Assembly: GCF_030464345.1 (NCBI RefSeq)
Contig: NZ_VCYH01000002.1
Coordinates: forward strand, 62,001-126,000
Length of the DNA stretch: 64,000 bases
Origin: Methanoculleus frigidifontis
GTDB lineage: Archaea; Halobacteriota; Methanomicrobia; Methanomicrobiales; Methanoculleaceae
Direction of reading: 5' to 3'
The stretch's first letter is position 1, and each line of letters starts with the position of its first letter. Shown here piece after piece: positions 8,722 through 20,824 of this stretch. Position numbers and translations under genes: made by a program. Under the pieces are notes generated by a model that saw nothing but the letters and a program-made list of their open reading frames with translations, did not search any database and was not told the DNA's origin.

Positions 8722-10982
8722 CCTGCATCTCCCACCCGCTGATCCGGCCCGAGAGCCTCGAGGAACGCCGCTACCAGCTCTCGATAGCTCTGCGGGCGCT
8801 CGACGGCAACACGATGGTCGTTCTCCCGACGGGGCTTGGAAAGACTGCCGTGGCGCTCCTCGTCGCCGCATCGCGCCTCTACTCGCACGACGGGCGGGTG
8901 CTGATGCTGGCTCCCACAAAACCGCTTGTGGAGCAGCACTGGCGCTTCTTCAGGAAATTTCTCCTCGTCTCTGCGGAGAGCGAACCGGATGACGCGGATT
9001 ATGCGATGTTTACCGGTGAAACACCGCCCGAAGAGCGTGCAGCGGCGTGGGAGCGGTGCCGGATCTGCTTTGCCACGCCCCAGGTGATCAAGAACGACTG
9101 TATCGCAGGCAGGTACTCGCTCGCCGACGTCTCACTTTTGGTGGTGGACGAGTGCCACCGGGCGGTCGGCAACTACGCCTACGTCTTCCTGGCACAGCAC
9201 TACATCACGAACGCCGCCGACCCCCTCCTGCTGGCGATGACCGCCTCGCCCGGCGGTGATGCGGCCAAAGTGCAGGAGGTCTGCACCAATCTCGGCATCG
9301 CTGCCGTGGAGTCACGGGTCGAGTCCGACGAGGACGTCCGCCCCTACATCCACGAGCGCGACGTACAGTATATCGACGTCCTCCTGCCGGAAGAACTGCA
9401 GGAGGTGCTCACACTTCTGCGAAAACTCGTTGAGTCGCGGCTGCAGAAACTTGCCGGCTTCGGCTTTCGCGTCCCGAAACCGCAGAGCCTCTCCATGCGA
9501 GCGCTCAACCAGCTGAATGTCCAGATCCAGGAGCGGATTCGGACGCGCGAGCCGACAGCGTTCATGGCCGCCTCGCTTTATGCGGAGTGCATGAAGCTCC
9601 GTCACGCCGTCTCCCTTGCCGAGACACAGGGCAGCGTCGCCCTGCGCCTCTATCTCGATCGCCTCGGGGCGGAGGGCCGATCGACTGCCGGGAGCAAGGC
9701 AGCCAAACGGCTGGCGAACGACGCGGCATTTCTGGAAATCGTGAAACGGTCACGGGCGTGGACTGCCGAGCTCCACCCGAAGGCGGGCATTACGCTCGAA
9801 CTCGTCCGCGCCCAGCTCACAGCATACCCGGAGAGCAGGATCATCGTCTTTGCCACCTACCGCGACACCGTGCAGAGCCTTGTCGATCACCTCTCCGCCG
9901 GAGGCGTTGCCTGCGAGCGGTTCGTCGGCCAGGCAACGAAGGATGCCGAAAAAGGGCTCTCCCAGAAGCAGCAGATCGAGACGCTCACCCGGTTCCGCGC
10001 CGGGGAGTTCAAGGTGCTCGTCGCCACGTCCGTCGGGGAAGAGGGGCTCGACGTCCCCTCGACCGACATGGTCATCTTCTACGAGGCGGTTCCCTCCGAG
10101 ATCCGGAGCATCCAGAGGAAGGGGCGGACCGGCCGGAGCGGTGCCGGGAAGATCATCGTCCTGGTGACGAAAGGAACCAGCGACGAAGCGTTCCGGTACG
10201 TCAGCCAGAACAGGGAGAAAGCGATGATCTCAGGCATCCAGAACCTCCGCTCCCCGCTGCGCGACGGCCAGGCACCGGCCGTCCCCCCCCTCCCGTCGGC
10301 AACGAGACAGACAGACTTCACTGCATTTCCTGCACGTGCACCGGCAGGCCCTGCCGTCACCGTCGACGATCGGGAAACGGCCTCACGGGTGGTGGAGGTG
10401 CTGCACAATCTCGGCGCCGCAATCGACCTCCGGCGGCTCGACCAGGGGGACTACGCCATCGGCGATCGCATCCTGGTCGAGCGAAAGACCGTCCGCGACT
10501 TCGTCGACACCCTGGTGGAACGGGATCTCTTCGGCCAGATCAAAGCACTTGCCGAGGCCGTTCCCCGCCCGGTCCTGATCGTCGAGGGGGACGATCTCTA
10601 CACTGCCCGGAACATTCAGCCGAACGCCATCCGTGGCACGCTCGCCGCAATAACGGTCGACATGGGAGTAACGCTGCTCTTCTCACGCGATGCGGAGGAT
10701 ACGGCGAACATGCTCTATGTCCTGGCGCAGCGGGAAGAAGGGGAGCGCCGGGAGCGGAAGATCCACCCTCGCAAATCATACCGCTCTCACCATGAGGAGC
10801 AGGAGTACGTTATGGCGGCATTCCCGAATATCGGGCTGAAACATGCCCGCCTGCTCCTCGAAGAGTTCGGATCGCTGAAAGCGGTGATCGAGGCGGATCT
10901 CGACGACCTCATGGCGGTGCGGGGAATCGGGGCAAAAACCGCAGAGGCGATCTGGGACCTCGCACGGCGTCCCTACCGGTGA
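8718..10982 (+). CDS. hef: Hef-type helicase/structure-specific nuclease
   Basis: Hef processes stalled replication forks and branched DNA. The 754-residue protein joins an SF2 helicase to an XPF-family nuclease. Helicase motifs visible are PTGLGKT (residues 37-43), DECH (144-147), TASPGG (about 174-179) and GRTGRSG in motif VI (about 471-477). The ERCC4 nuclease core follows at about 555-690, with its catalytic VERK at 587-590 and downstream D residues. A tandem helix-hairpin-helix DNA-binding domain (AVRGIGAKTAEAI) ends the protein. Length and domain order match full-length archaeal Hef, orthologous to eukaryotic FANCM and XPF. Its ATG overlaps the glyS stop, and its last 10 bp overlap the convergent p27-like gene. 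Confidence 0.95.
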   Translation: MTCISHPLIRPESLEERRYQLSIALRALDGNTMVVLPTGLGKTAVALLVAASRLYSHDGRVLMLAPTKPLVEQHWRFFRKFLLVSAESEPDDADYAMFTGETPPEERAAAWERCRICFATPQVIKNDCIAGRYSLADVSLLVVDECHRAVGNYAYVFLAQHYITNAADPLLLAMTASPGGDAAKVQEVCTNLGIAAVESRVESDEDVRPYIHERDVQYIDVLLPEELQEVLTLLRKLVESRLQKLAGFGFRVPKPQSLSMRALNQLNVQIQERIRTREPTAFMAASLYAECMKLRHAVSLAETQGSVALRLYLDRLGAEGRSTAGSKAAKRLANDAAFLEIVKRSRAWTAELHPKAGITLELVRAQLTAYPESRIIVFATYRDTVQSLVDHLSAGGVACERFVGQATKDAEKGLSQKQQIETLTRFRAGEFKVLVATSVGEEGLDVPSTDMVIFYEAVPSEIRSIQRKGRTGRSGAGKIIVLVTKGTSDEAFRYVSQNREKAMISGIQNLRSPLRDGQAPAVPPLPSATRQTDFTAFPARAPAGPAVTVDDRETASRVVEVLHNLGAAIDLRRLDQGDYAIGDRILVERKTVRDFVDTLVERDLFGQIKALAEAVPRPVLIVEGDDLYTARNIQPNAIRGTLAAITVDMGVTLLFSRDAEDTANMLYVLAQREEGERRERKIHPRKSYRSHHEEQEYVMAAFPNIGLKHARLLLEEFGSLKAVIEADLDDLMAVRGIGAKTAEAIWDLARRPYR

Positions 10983-11338
10983 CGCAGGATCGCGAGTGCC
11001 TCGGCACCGGTTTTAACGGCCTGCATCAGGCAGAGGCATTCGTCGGGGCGCGGTTCGTTCCGTATGCGGTCACAGAGAGCGATCAGAGTCTGTTCCACCG
11101 CACCGGAGAGTGAATCGTGCGACACCTGCGGAGCAGCAGGAGCGGCATGCTTTACGGGCATATCAGGAGCAGCAGACGCGGATTCTGCCGTTTCGGGTTC
11201 TATGGGACAGACGACACAGATCGTTTCCCCTTTATATTCAAAGAGAGGAAAGCCGCACTTTTTACAGCTCTTTGAGAGCATTTTACCTCCTTTCAGGAGG
11301 TATTCGGCCATTATCTCATCAGCCTTCTCTGCAGTCAT
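10973..11338 (-). CDS. Sjogren's syndrome/scleroderma autoantigen 1 (p27)-family zinc-ribbon protein
   Basis: This 121-residue protein has the family's N-terminal helix with the YLLKGGKML motif (residues 13-21), followed by a short zinc ribbon with CKKCGFPLF and CVVCP cysteine pairs (about 25-45). An Ala/Pro-rich linker leads to a C-terminal helical segment. The archaeal members have no established function; the human relative is an autoantigen associated with mitosis. The ATG at 11338 keeps the complete conserved helix. A strong GGAGG sequence precedes an internal ATG at residue 20, but starting there would remove the conserved N-terminal helix, so I kept the longer form. It is convergent with hef, with a 10-bp overlap. 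Confidence 0.8.
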   Translation of the reverse strand: MTAEKADEIMAEYLLKGGKMLSKSCKKCGFPLFEYKGETICVVCPIEPETAESASAAPDMPVKHAAPAAPQVSHDSLSGAVEQTLIALCDRIRNEPRPDECLCLMQAVKTGAEALAILRHR

Positions 11339-11403
11339 GGCGATAAACTTCCTTTATCAACTTATTTATGTCGGGATGGAATTAATAATAAAGGGGTGAT
11401 ACA

Positions 11404-11667
11404 ATGCCAAATCCCGATGAGACAATACGAATTTGTATCCAGATGTTACAAAATATCAACGAAGATAGCACCATTCCACGCAACATCCGTCGTGTGGCGG
11501 ACGAAACGAAATCCGTTCTTCAGGACGACTCAAAGAGCATCGGCCTTCGCGCCGCAACGGCCATCTCCATGATCGACGAGATCAGCAACGACCCCAACAT
11601 GCCCGTCCACGCCCGGACCCGCATCTGGGAACTTGTGTCACAGCTCGAGACAGTCCCGCTCGACTAA
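11404..11667 (+). CDS. UPF0147 family protein
   Basis: This is a small, entirely helical 87-residue protein matching the archaea-specific UPF0147 family. It carries the characteristic stretches [10 protein letters not shown] (about residues 23-32) and [14 protein letters not shown] (about 62-75), and its length is typical. The function is unknown; members form compact helical bundles. A GGGGTGAT ribosome-binding site lies just before the ATG. It is divergent from the p27-like gene, with 65 bp between the two starts, so the two promoters must be back to back in AT-rich sequence at 11345-11395. Confidence 0.85.
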   Translation: MPNPDETIRICIQMLQNINEDSTIPRNIRRVADETKSVLQDDSKSIGLRAATAISMIDEISNDPNMPVHARTRIWELVSQLETVPLD

Positions 11668-11775
11668 ATAGCCTGACCATCTTTTGTACAGGATTGATGC
11701 GTGCGGGAAGAGCACGCGCTCAAGGACGGGTCAACTCCCATACCTTCATTTTCCGCCGCAGCAGTCGGGGCATCT

Positions 11776-12189
11776 TTAGCCCGTAACCGTGACGATGATC
11801 GACCGGTTTCTGCTCGGACGGACATCCAGCTCCAGAAGGACGATCTGCTGCCATGTCCCGCACCCGAGATCGCCGTCGATCACCGGGACGGTGACCGAAG
11901 GTCCGACGACGGCGGCTTTCACATGGGAGCGGCCGTTGCCGTCGCCCCATGCCCGGTCGTGCGCATAGGAAGCAGTGTCGGGAGCAATCACCGAGAGCGC
12001 ACGCTTCAGATCGGCAAGAACTCCCGCCTCGTACTCTATCGTCGTCACGGCAGCGGTGGAGCCGGGAACGAACACGTTCACCAGACCATCCACAACACCG
12101 CTCTCATGTACACTACGCGCCACATGCGGTGTGAGATCGACGATCTCACCCTCACCCTGCGTCTCGATACGAATGGTTCTTCGAAACAT
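11776..12189 (-). CDS. YjbQ/UPF0047 family protein
   Basis: The frame is open to 12354, but the ATG at 12189, preceded by a GGGTGACG ribosome-binding site, gives a 137-residue product that starts exactly where the family does (MFRRTIRIET). Conserved blocks are VNVFVPGSTAAVTTIEYE (about 37-54), the WGDGNGRSHVKAAVVG active-site-like block (about 83-98) and GTWQQIVLLELD near the C-terminus. Family members are trimeric, and some bacterial ones have been linked to a weak secondary thiamine-phosphate synthase activity. The archaeal variant replaces the bacterial His-Thr-Ser motif with PGST, so that activity should not be assumed. Confidence 0.85.
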   Translation of the reverse strand: MFRRTIRIETQGEGEIVDLTPHVARSVHESGVVDGLVNVFVPGSTAAVTTIEYEAGVLADLKRALSVIAPDTASYAHDRAWGDGNGRSHVKAAVVGPSVTVPVIDGDLGCGTWQQIVLLELDVRPSRNRSIIVTVTG

Positions 12190-12404
12190 CTGCTCGTCAC
12201 CCGGACCCGGCACTGCGGATGCACTCTCCTTCTTCTGCATGCTACAAAAACCTCGCGGATCCGGCACCTGCCACCCCCGAACCCCAAGAGCAGGAGCGGA
12301 AAACCGCATGCAGGTAGCGGGGGTGAGAGGAGGAAGCGTTCTGGACAGAGTCACTTTTCATCGGTCGAACCTGCGATCGACATGCCTTCAGCGACAAGCT
12401 ACCG

Positions 12405-12418
12405 GAACATGTATGTTC
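12405..12418. promoter_or_regulatory. Inverted repeat in divergent gap
   Basis: The sequence GAACAT-GT-ATGTTC is a 6-bp-arm inverted repeat lying inside the 416-bp gap 12190-12605 between the yjbQ-like gene (minus) and the 71-residue gene (plus). It is flanked by CCG and CGG, which extend the symmetry imperfectly. It could be a regulator site. Apart from this and the TATA box at 12557, I see nothing else in the gap. Confidence 0.3.
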
Positions 12419-12555
12419 AGCCGGCATGCGTGTCACCCCTATGAACCCACCATTGATTTTCCAAAGCCTATCAGAGAGAAAATCCGTGCAATAGAGAGTA
12501 TTCCTGCCCGGAACCGGATGAGGAACCCGGGTTTCGGCAGTCAGGAGCATCCGCA

Positions 12556-12565
12556 CAAATATTTA
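12556..12565 (+). promoter_or_regulatory. TATA box for the 71-residue protein gene
   Basis: AATATTTAAT is the only strongly AT-rich hexamer-like element in the region and lies about 45 bp before the ATG at 12606. This predicts a leader of about 20 nt that includes the GAGGTGG ribosome-binding site. Confidence 0.5.
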
Positions 12566-12605
12566 ATAGCAGAGTCCGCCACATACCCCATAGAGGTGGC
12601 CAGGG

Positions 12606-12821
12606 ATGCCCTACCGATGGAATGACAAAACAGATGTGGATGAGGCGATCGTCGTCGTCATGAACACAATGGATCAGAATCAGGAGATTAAAGGGTGGCT
12701 GACGCGGACCATACAGCAGGCCGTCAACGACTCCCCGCCCGAACTGTCACAGTACTTCTTCCGGGAGATTGAGCGGCACCGGCCGCAGGCGCTCATATAC
12801 TTCCAGAAACCGACCTACTAA
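12606..12821 (+). CDS. Small conserved-looking protein, unknown function
   Basis: The product has 71 residues, is soluble and mostly helical, with an acidic N-terminal half (TDVDEAIVVVMNTMDQ) and a basic C-terminus (FFREIERHRPQALIYFQKP). It has no signal peptide, cysteines or membrane segment. A good GAGGTGG ribosome-binding site and a TATA box at 12556 support real expression. I do not recognise the family. It is convergent with gyrA, with 63 bp between the ends that include a T-rich stretch suited to termination. Confidence 0.6.
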   Translation: MPYRWNDKTDVDEAIVVVMNTMDQNQEIKGWLTRTIQQAVNDSPPELSQYFFREIERHRPQALIYFQKPTY

Positions 12822-12884
12822 TCTATTTTTCTCACAGAAGCGCCGTGGCGACGCACCTGAAAAAAGAGAACAGAAAGGAAGCGT

Positions 12885-17298
<4,414 letters not shown>

Positions 17299-17337
17299 CT
17301 AAAAGAGAAGCGTCCTGAATCGCAACCGTAATTCACA

Positions 17338-17348
17338 CTATATATTAG
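17338..17348 (-). promoter_or_regulatory. gyrB promoter TATA box
   Basis: On the minus strand the sequence CTAATATATAG lies about 52-62 bp upstream of the gyrB ATG and is the only clear TATA element in the 17287-17392 gap. It is embedded in an AT-rich stretch (17330-17365). Confidence 0.55.
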
Positions 17349-17392
17349 TTTTATAAGCACTTATAGGTGTCCGCCGATCGGAAACGGCGGTA

Positions 17393-17701
17393 TCAGTCGT
17401 ACTTTCCGACGTCGGGATCGGGGACTCCGAGGTGCTTGTCGATCGCAACGGCAATCCGGTTGATCAGCCTTCGGACGTCTGCAGCGTCCTCCTTGTCCAT
17501 GGTGCCCGGTTGATGCCAGATCACCTGTTTGCGGAGCCGCTCCACCAGCAGATCGATCTCGGTGCCCCGGAACACTTCGGGTACAATCAGGTCGTCGAGG
17601 TGATCAGAAGCGCCGTAGAATGCCTTCTCGGGTGGCAGCCCGAAGTGTTTGGAAAGCAGCATCAGGTTGACCACAAACCCTCTCCCGAATTCGCTCGTCA
17701 T
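17393..17701 (-). CDS. Conserved-looking protein of unknown function
   Basis: This 102-residue soluble protein was not assigned to a family. A TTG at 17707 would add two residues, but I chose the ATG at 17701. The N-terminal half holds a short hydrophobic stretch (FVVNLMLLSKHFGLPPEKAFYGASDHLDDL). The C-terminal half is helical and acidic (DKEDAADVRRLINRIAVAIDKHLG). It lies upstream of gyrB on the same strand, but a separate promoter lies between them. Its own upstream region carries a perfect palindrome at 17857-17870. Confidence 0.6.
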   Translation of the reverse strand: MTSEFGRGFVVNLMLLSKHFGLPPEKAFYGASDHLDDLIVPEVFRGTEIDLLVERLRKQVIWHQPGTMDKEDAADVRRLINRIAVAIDKHLGVPDPDVGKYD

Positions 17702-17836
17702 AGGCAAAAGATGGACGCCGGGGACAAAAAAAGGTAGTGATCGACCCTCTCCGTGGCCAACACGGCCGGAGGCCCTGCCGGTGCAGGACCGGAAGTGAGG
17801 TCCGCGGCGGCCTGTGCCGCTTCATGGTCAAGTAAC

Positions 17837-17870
17837 GCTTAAATATCAGCAATCCTGGCCGAATTCGGCC
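17837..17870 (-). promoter_or_regulatory. TATA-like element with perfect 14-bp palindrome
   Basis: In the 419-bp gap 17702-18120 the minus strand carries a TATA-like ATATTTAA at about 17839-17846, immediately preceded by the perfect palindrome GGCCGAATTCGGCC at 17857-17870. The arrangement would place a regulator next to the BRE/TATA of the gene starting at 17701, leaving a leader of about 110 nt that contains a potential hairpin (CTCCGTGGCC with GGCCGGAG, about 17750-17772). The rest of the gap holds two copies of CGCCGATATGRCCCT (17958-17972 and 18062-18076). Confidence 0.4.
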
Positions 17871-18120
17871 GATTTCCGACCCCCACAGAAGCCCGTAGAC
17901 GGCCGATCCCGGGGCGGGCCATAGTAACCACCCTGCGGAAATTACCTGCCCGCATATCGCCGATATGGCCCTCGAATCCTGCCGGTTTTCAAGGATCGGA
18001 GTGCAATTCCCGGGTCATTTGCGGTGCCGGGATCCGAAGCCGGCGGTAAAATCGAAAAATACGCCGATATGACCCTTTTTCGGAACGGAGAGGGGGCGAC
18101 CCAAACCCCCCGGGCCGCGG

Positions 18121-18936
18121 TCACGGAGCCAGATAGATGACAATCGTGACCGTGACGATGAAGAGGATCGAGCAGGCGAGGAAGGCAGCCTCCCGCAGGT
18201 GCAGCGGCCTTCTCCGGAGGTGCATCCCGGAGTCATTGCCATAGCCGCGGCAGAGCATGCTCGTATACGTGCGCTCCCCCTGCTCGTACGACCGGACGAA
18301 GATCATGCCGATGGTGTAGCCTATCTGGAGGAGCCGGTAGCGGTACGGGAGACGGCGATCGAGCGGATCGAAACAGCGTGTCTCCAGAGCGGAGCGGATC
18401 TTCAGGAACATCTCTGCAAAGACGAAGAGGTAGCGGATCATCATCCCAAGCGGCAGCGTGAACTCTTTCGGAAGGCCGAGCCGTCCCGACGCCTCGACGA
18501 GGTCCTGCATCCTCGTCGTGGATGAGAGCAGGATGATAAACGATATGCAGACGATGAACTTGGCAAAGAGGATCGAAGCGAACTCGACCGATTCCGCATA
18601 GATCTCGATACCGAACGGGAGGGAGACGATCGGGTGGAAGATGTCATAGTAGCGGTTCTTGACAAAGATCTGGAAGATGATGAGGAAGATACCGAACGGA
18701 AGGATCAGCACGAGCCTCTGTGCATAAACCTGCACCGGGAGCTGTGAGACCGCCCAGAGTGCCGCAAAGAAGAGGAAGAATACGACCGCGAGATCGATGA
18801 CCTTCGGCGAGTACGGAACGGCGACGGCAGCGATGATGACGGCGAGGGTCAGCAGGAGCTTGACCCGGGCGTCGAGCCGGTGGATCGGGCTTGTGCGGTA
18901 CGCGTACTTCTCGATCGAGAAGAGATCGTCGATCAT
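18121..18936 (-). CDS. cbiQ: ECF transporter T component, CbiQ/NikQ family
   Basis: This is the transmembrane coupling subunit of an energy-coupling-factor importer for cobalt or nickel ions. The 271-residue protein has about five or six hydrophobic segments. The C-terminal cytoplasmic coupling helices include the ARG-like signature (YTSMLCRGYG, about 226-235) that contacts the ATPase. It overlaps cbiO by 4 bp and is the last gene of the cbiM-PDGLE-cbiO-cbiQ operon. Confidence 0.9.
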   Translation of the reverse strand: MIDDLFSIEKYAYRTSPIHRLDARVKLLLTLAVIIAAVAVPYSPKVIDLAVVFFLFFAALWAVSQLPVQVYAQRLVLILPFGIFLIIFQIFVKNRYYDIFHPIVSLPFGIEIYAESVEFASILFAKFIVCISFIILLSSTTRMQDLVEASGRLGLPKEFTLPLGMMIRYLFVFAEMFLKIRSALETRCFDPLDRRLPYRYRLLQIGYTIGMIFVRSYEQGERTYTSMLCRGYGNDSGMHLRRRPLHLREAAFLACSILFIVTVTIVIYLAP

Positions 18937-19766
18937 CGTCTCCTCTCGTACGCGTCCGTGAGCGCCCGGCGGGCGTCGCCGAAGGTATACGCCATCTCGA
19001 CGTCGACCCCGTCGTCCCGCAGAGAACGGAGCAGTTTCGGGATCACCGGGACGTCCAGCCGGGTGCGGGCAAGCAGGTCGTCCTTGACGAATATCTCGGC
19101 GACGCTCCCCTGCGCGACGATCTCCCCCTGGTCCATGACGTAGACAGAGTCAGCTATCTCGGGGACGAGCTCGACATGGTGCGTCGAGAAGATCACGGTC
19201 ATACCGTACTTCTGCGGCAGAGTGTTGACAAACTCGACAAGGCTCGCGACACCCTGCGGATCGAGCCCGGCGGTCGGCTCGTCGAGCACCAGCACCTGCG
19301 GCTCCATCGCGAGCACGCCGGCGATGGCGACACGCTTCTTCTCCCCGCCGGAGAGGTGGTGGGGCACCCGCTCGCGCAGGTGCTCGATACCGAGAAGGGA
19401 GAGCGCCGCATCGACCCGGTGGGCAACGGTCTCCTCGTCAAGCCCGAGGTTCATCGGTCCGAAAGCGATATCCTGCTCCACCGTCGGCGAGAATATCTGG
19501 TCGTCCGGGTTCTGGAAAACAAGACCGACCGATTTTCGGATCTCCCGGATGTTCTCACGGGTCACGGCCTCTCCCCGGATCAGCACCTCTCCCGAGGTGG
19601 GCTTGAGAATCCCGTTGAAATGCTTGAAGAGCGTGCTCTTCCCGGCGCCGTTCGCCCCGATAACGGCAATACGGGACGCCCTCTCCGCAATAAAGTTGAC
19701 ATTGGAGAGAGCGGCAACACTCCCGCGGTAGACGTACGAGAGATTTCGCGTCTCGATCAGGTGCAT
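18933..19766 (-). CDS. cbiO: ECF transporter ATPase, CbiO/NikO family
   Basis: This ABC-type ATPase energises the Co/Ni importer. In its 277 residues the Walker A GANGAGKST lies at about 36-44, the Q-loop at FQNPDDQIF, the ABC signature LSGGEKKRVAIA at about 137-148, Walker B and D-loop at VLVLDEPTAGLDP, and the H-loop at STHH. The QNPDDQ stretch is typical of ECF ATPases. It follows the PDGLE-subunit gene by 27 bp and overlaps cbiQ by 4 bp. Confidence 0.93.
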   Translation of the reverse strand: MHLIETRNLSYVYRGSVAALSNVNFIAERASRIAVIGANGAGKSTLFKHFNGILKPTSGEVLIRGEAVTRENIREIRKSVGLVFQNPDDQIFSPTVEQDIAFGPMNLGLDEETVAHRVDAALSLLGIEHLRERVPHHLSGGEKKRVAIAGVLAMEPQVLVLDEPTAGLDPQGVASLVEFVNTLPQKYGMTVIFSTHHVELVPEIADSVYVMDQGEIVAQGSVAEIFVKDDLLARTRLDVPVIPKLLRSLRDDGVDVEMAYTFGDARRALTDAYERRR

Positions 19767-19793
19767 TACAAAAAATGAACAGAGATAGGTATT

Positions 19794-20144
19794 CTACTTA
19801 TCGGGGCGTGCCGAGATCCGTGAGATGCCGAAGGCTATCCCGAAGATCAACAGGGTCCCGATGACGACGGCGAGAACTTCGCCCAGCGTATCCATACCCG
19901 GGACCGTATAGTCAGGGAGAGGAGATTCGTATGCGAAGTCGTTGCCGGTCACCTCGACCACCCGTTCCTCCGCCGCTCCGGCCGCCTCCTCATCGAGCTC
20001 GTCGCCGGTGTAGGATTTGGCATCATAGATGCTGAAGAAGGCGCTCTCGAGGCCGTCAGGGTTCCCGGACGCGAGGAACGGCGCGGCGACGGCGATGATG
20101 AGAGCGACGGCGATGCCGGCGATGATGAATGTCATCCGGTCCAT
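19794..20144 (-). CDS. PDGLE-domain ECF subunit (NikN/CbiN-like)
   Basis: This 116-residue membrane protein has an N-terminal helix (about 5-27), a PDGLE motif directly after it (residues 29-33 within SGNPDGLESAF), an acidic extracytoplasmic loop and a second helix near 90-108. Two-helix proteins of this layout are the small accessory subunits of metal ECF importers, needed with CbiM or NikM for transport. The PDGLE motif is better known from nickel (NikN) systems than from CbiN, which leaves the metal ambiguous. The start codon overlaps the cbiM stop by one base. Confidence 0.8.
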   Translation of the reverse strand: MDRMTFIIAGIAVALIIAVAAPFLASGNPDGLESAFFSIYDAKSYTGDELDEEAAGAAEERVVEVTGNDFAYESPLPDYTVPGMDTLGEVLAVVIGTLLIFGIAFGISRISARPDK

Positions 20145-20782
20145 CAGCCGGTCACCCCCTGCGGCCGCTCAAGGATGTCAGGGCGTGCGGACGTTATCAG
20201 GTAGAGTGCTATCGCAGTGATGCCTCCCTCGATCACACCGATGATGGCGTGGTAACCGCCCATAAAGAGCAGGCCGAGGTCGAGCGGGAAGGTTCCGGCA
20301 ATGGCAAGTTCGACGGCGCAGAGGACTGCGGAGATGAAGAGCGACGCCCATCCTGCAACGAATGCGGCGACGTACATGTTCCCGATGAGCCGGCTCACCG
20401 CCTGATAGCCGTAGAACCCGACGAACCCGCCGACGACGCCCATGTTGATGATATTCGCACCCATCACGGTGATACCGCCGTCCCCGAAGATGAAGCCCTG
20501 CACCAGCAGCACCAGCGTCAGGACAAAGACTCCGGCATACGGCGACCCGAGGACGATGGCGGCGAGGGCAGCTCCGACCATATGCCCGCTCGTACCCCAC
20601 GGGATGGGAATGTTCAGCGCCTGAATAGCAAAGATCCCCGCAGCCAGCACGGCCACGAGCGGGACTCTCTCCTCGCCCATCGATCGTCGCGCCCACCGCA
20701 GGGCGAGTGCAATGAAGATCAGGGCGATAACCCAGTAGACGATCGCCTGGGGAAACGGAATAAAGGCATCCGGTATATGCAT
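20144..20782 (-). CDS. cbiM: ECF transporter S component, CbiM/NikM family
   Basis: This is the metal-binding, substrate-specific subunit of the importer. The 212-residue protein begins MHIPDAF, the family's N-terminal metal loop in which the amino group and His2 bind Co or Ni. It continues with about six membrane helices and the conserved [13 protein letters not shown] block at about 69-81. It is first in the operon. Upstream a TATA-like CTTTTATA (about 20815-20822) and a weak dyad containing AACACCTGTT (about 20803-20812) could be the promoter and a metal-regulator site. In a methanogen, either Ni (for F430 and hydrogenases) or Co (for cobamides) would make sense. Confidence 0.9.
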   Translation of the reverse strand: MHIPDAFIPFPQAIVYWVIALIFIALALRWARRSMGEERVPLVAVLAAGIFAIQALNIPIPWGTSGHMVGAALAAIVLGSPYAGVFVLTLVLLVQGFIFGDGGITVMGANIINMGVVGGFVGFYGYQAVSRLIGNMYVAAFVAGWASLFISAVLCAVELAIAGTFPLDLGLLFMGGYHAIIGVIEGGITAIALYLITSARPDILERPQGVTG

Positions 20783-20824
20783 TGTAGCACCAGACAGAGA
20801 GTAACACCTGTTGGTATAAAAGTA

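Noticed and set aside
11281-11303. Internal ATG with GGAGG ribosome-binding site in the p27-family gene
   Set aside because: The GGAGG encodes the conserved KGG of the family motif. Starting there would delete the conserved N-terminal helix.
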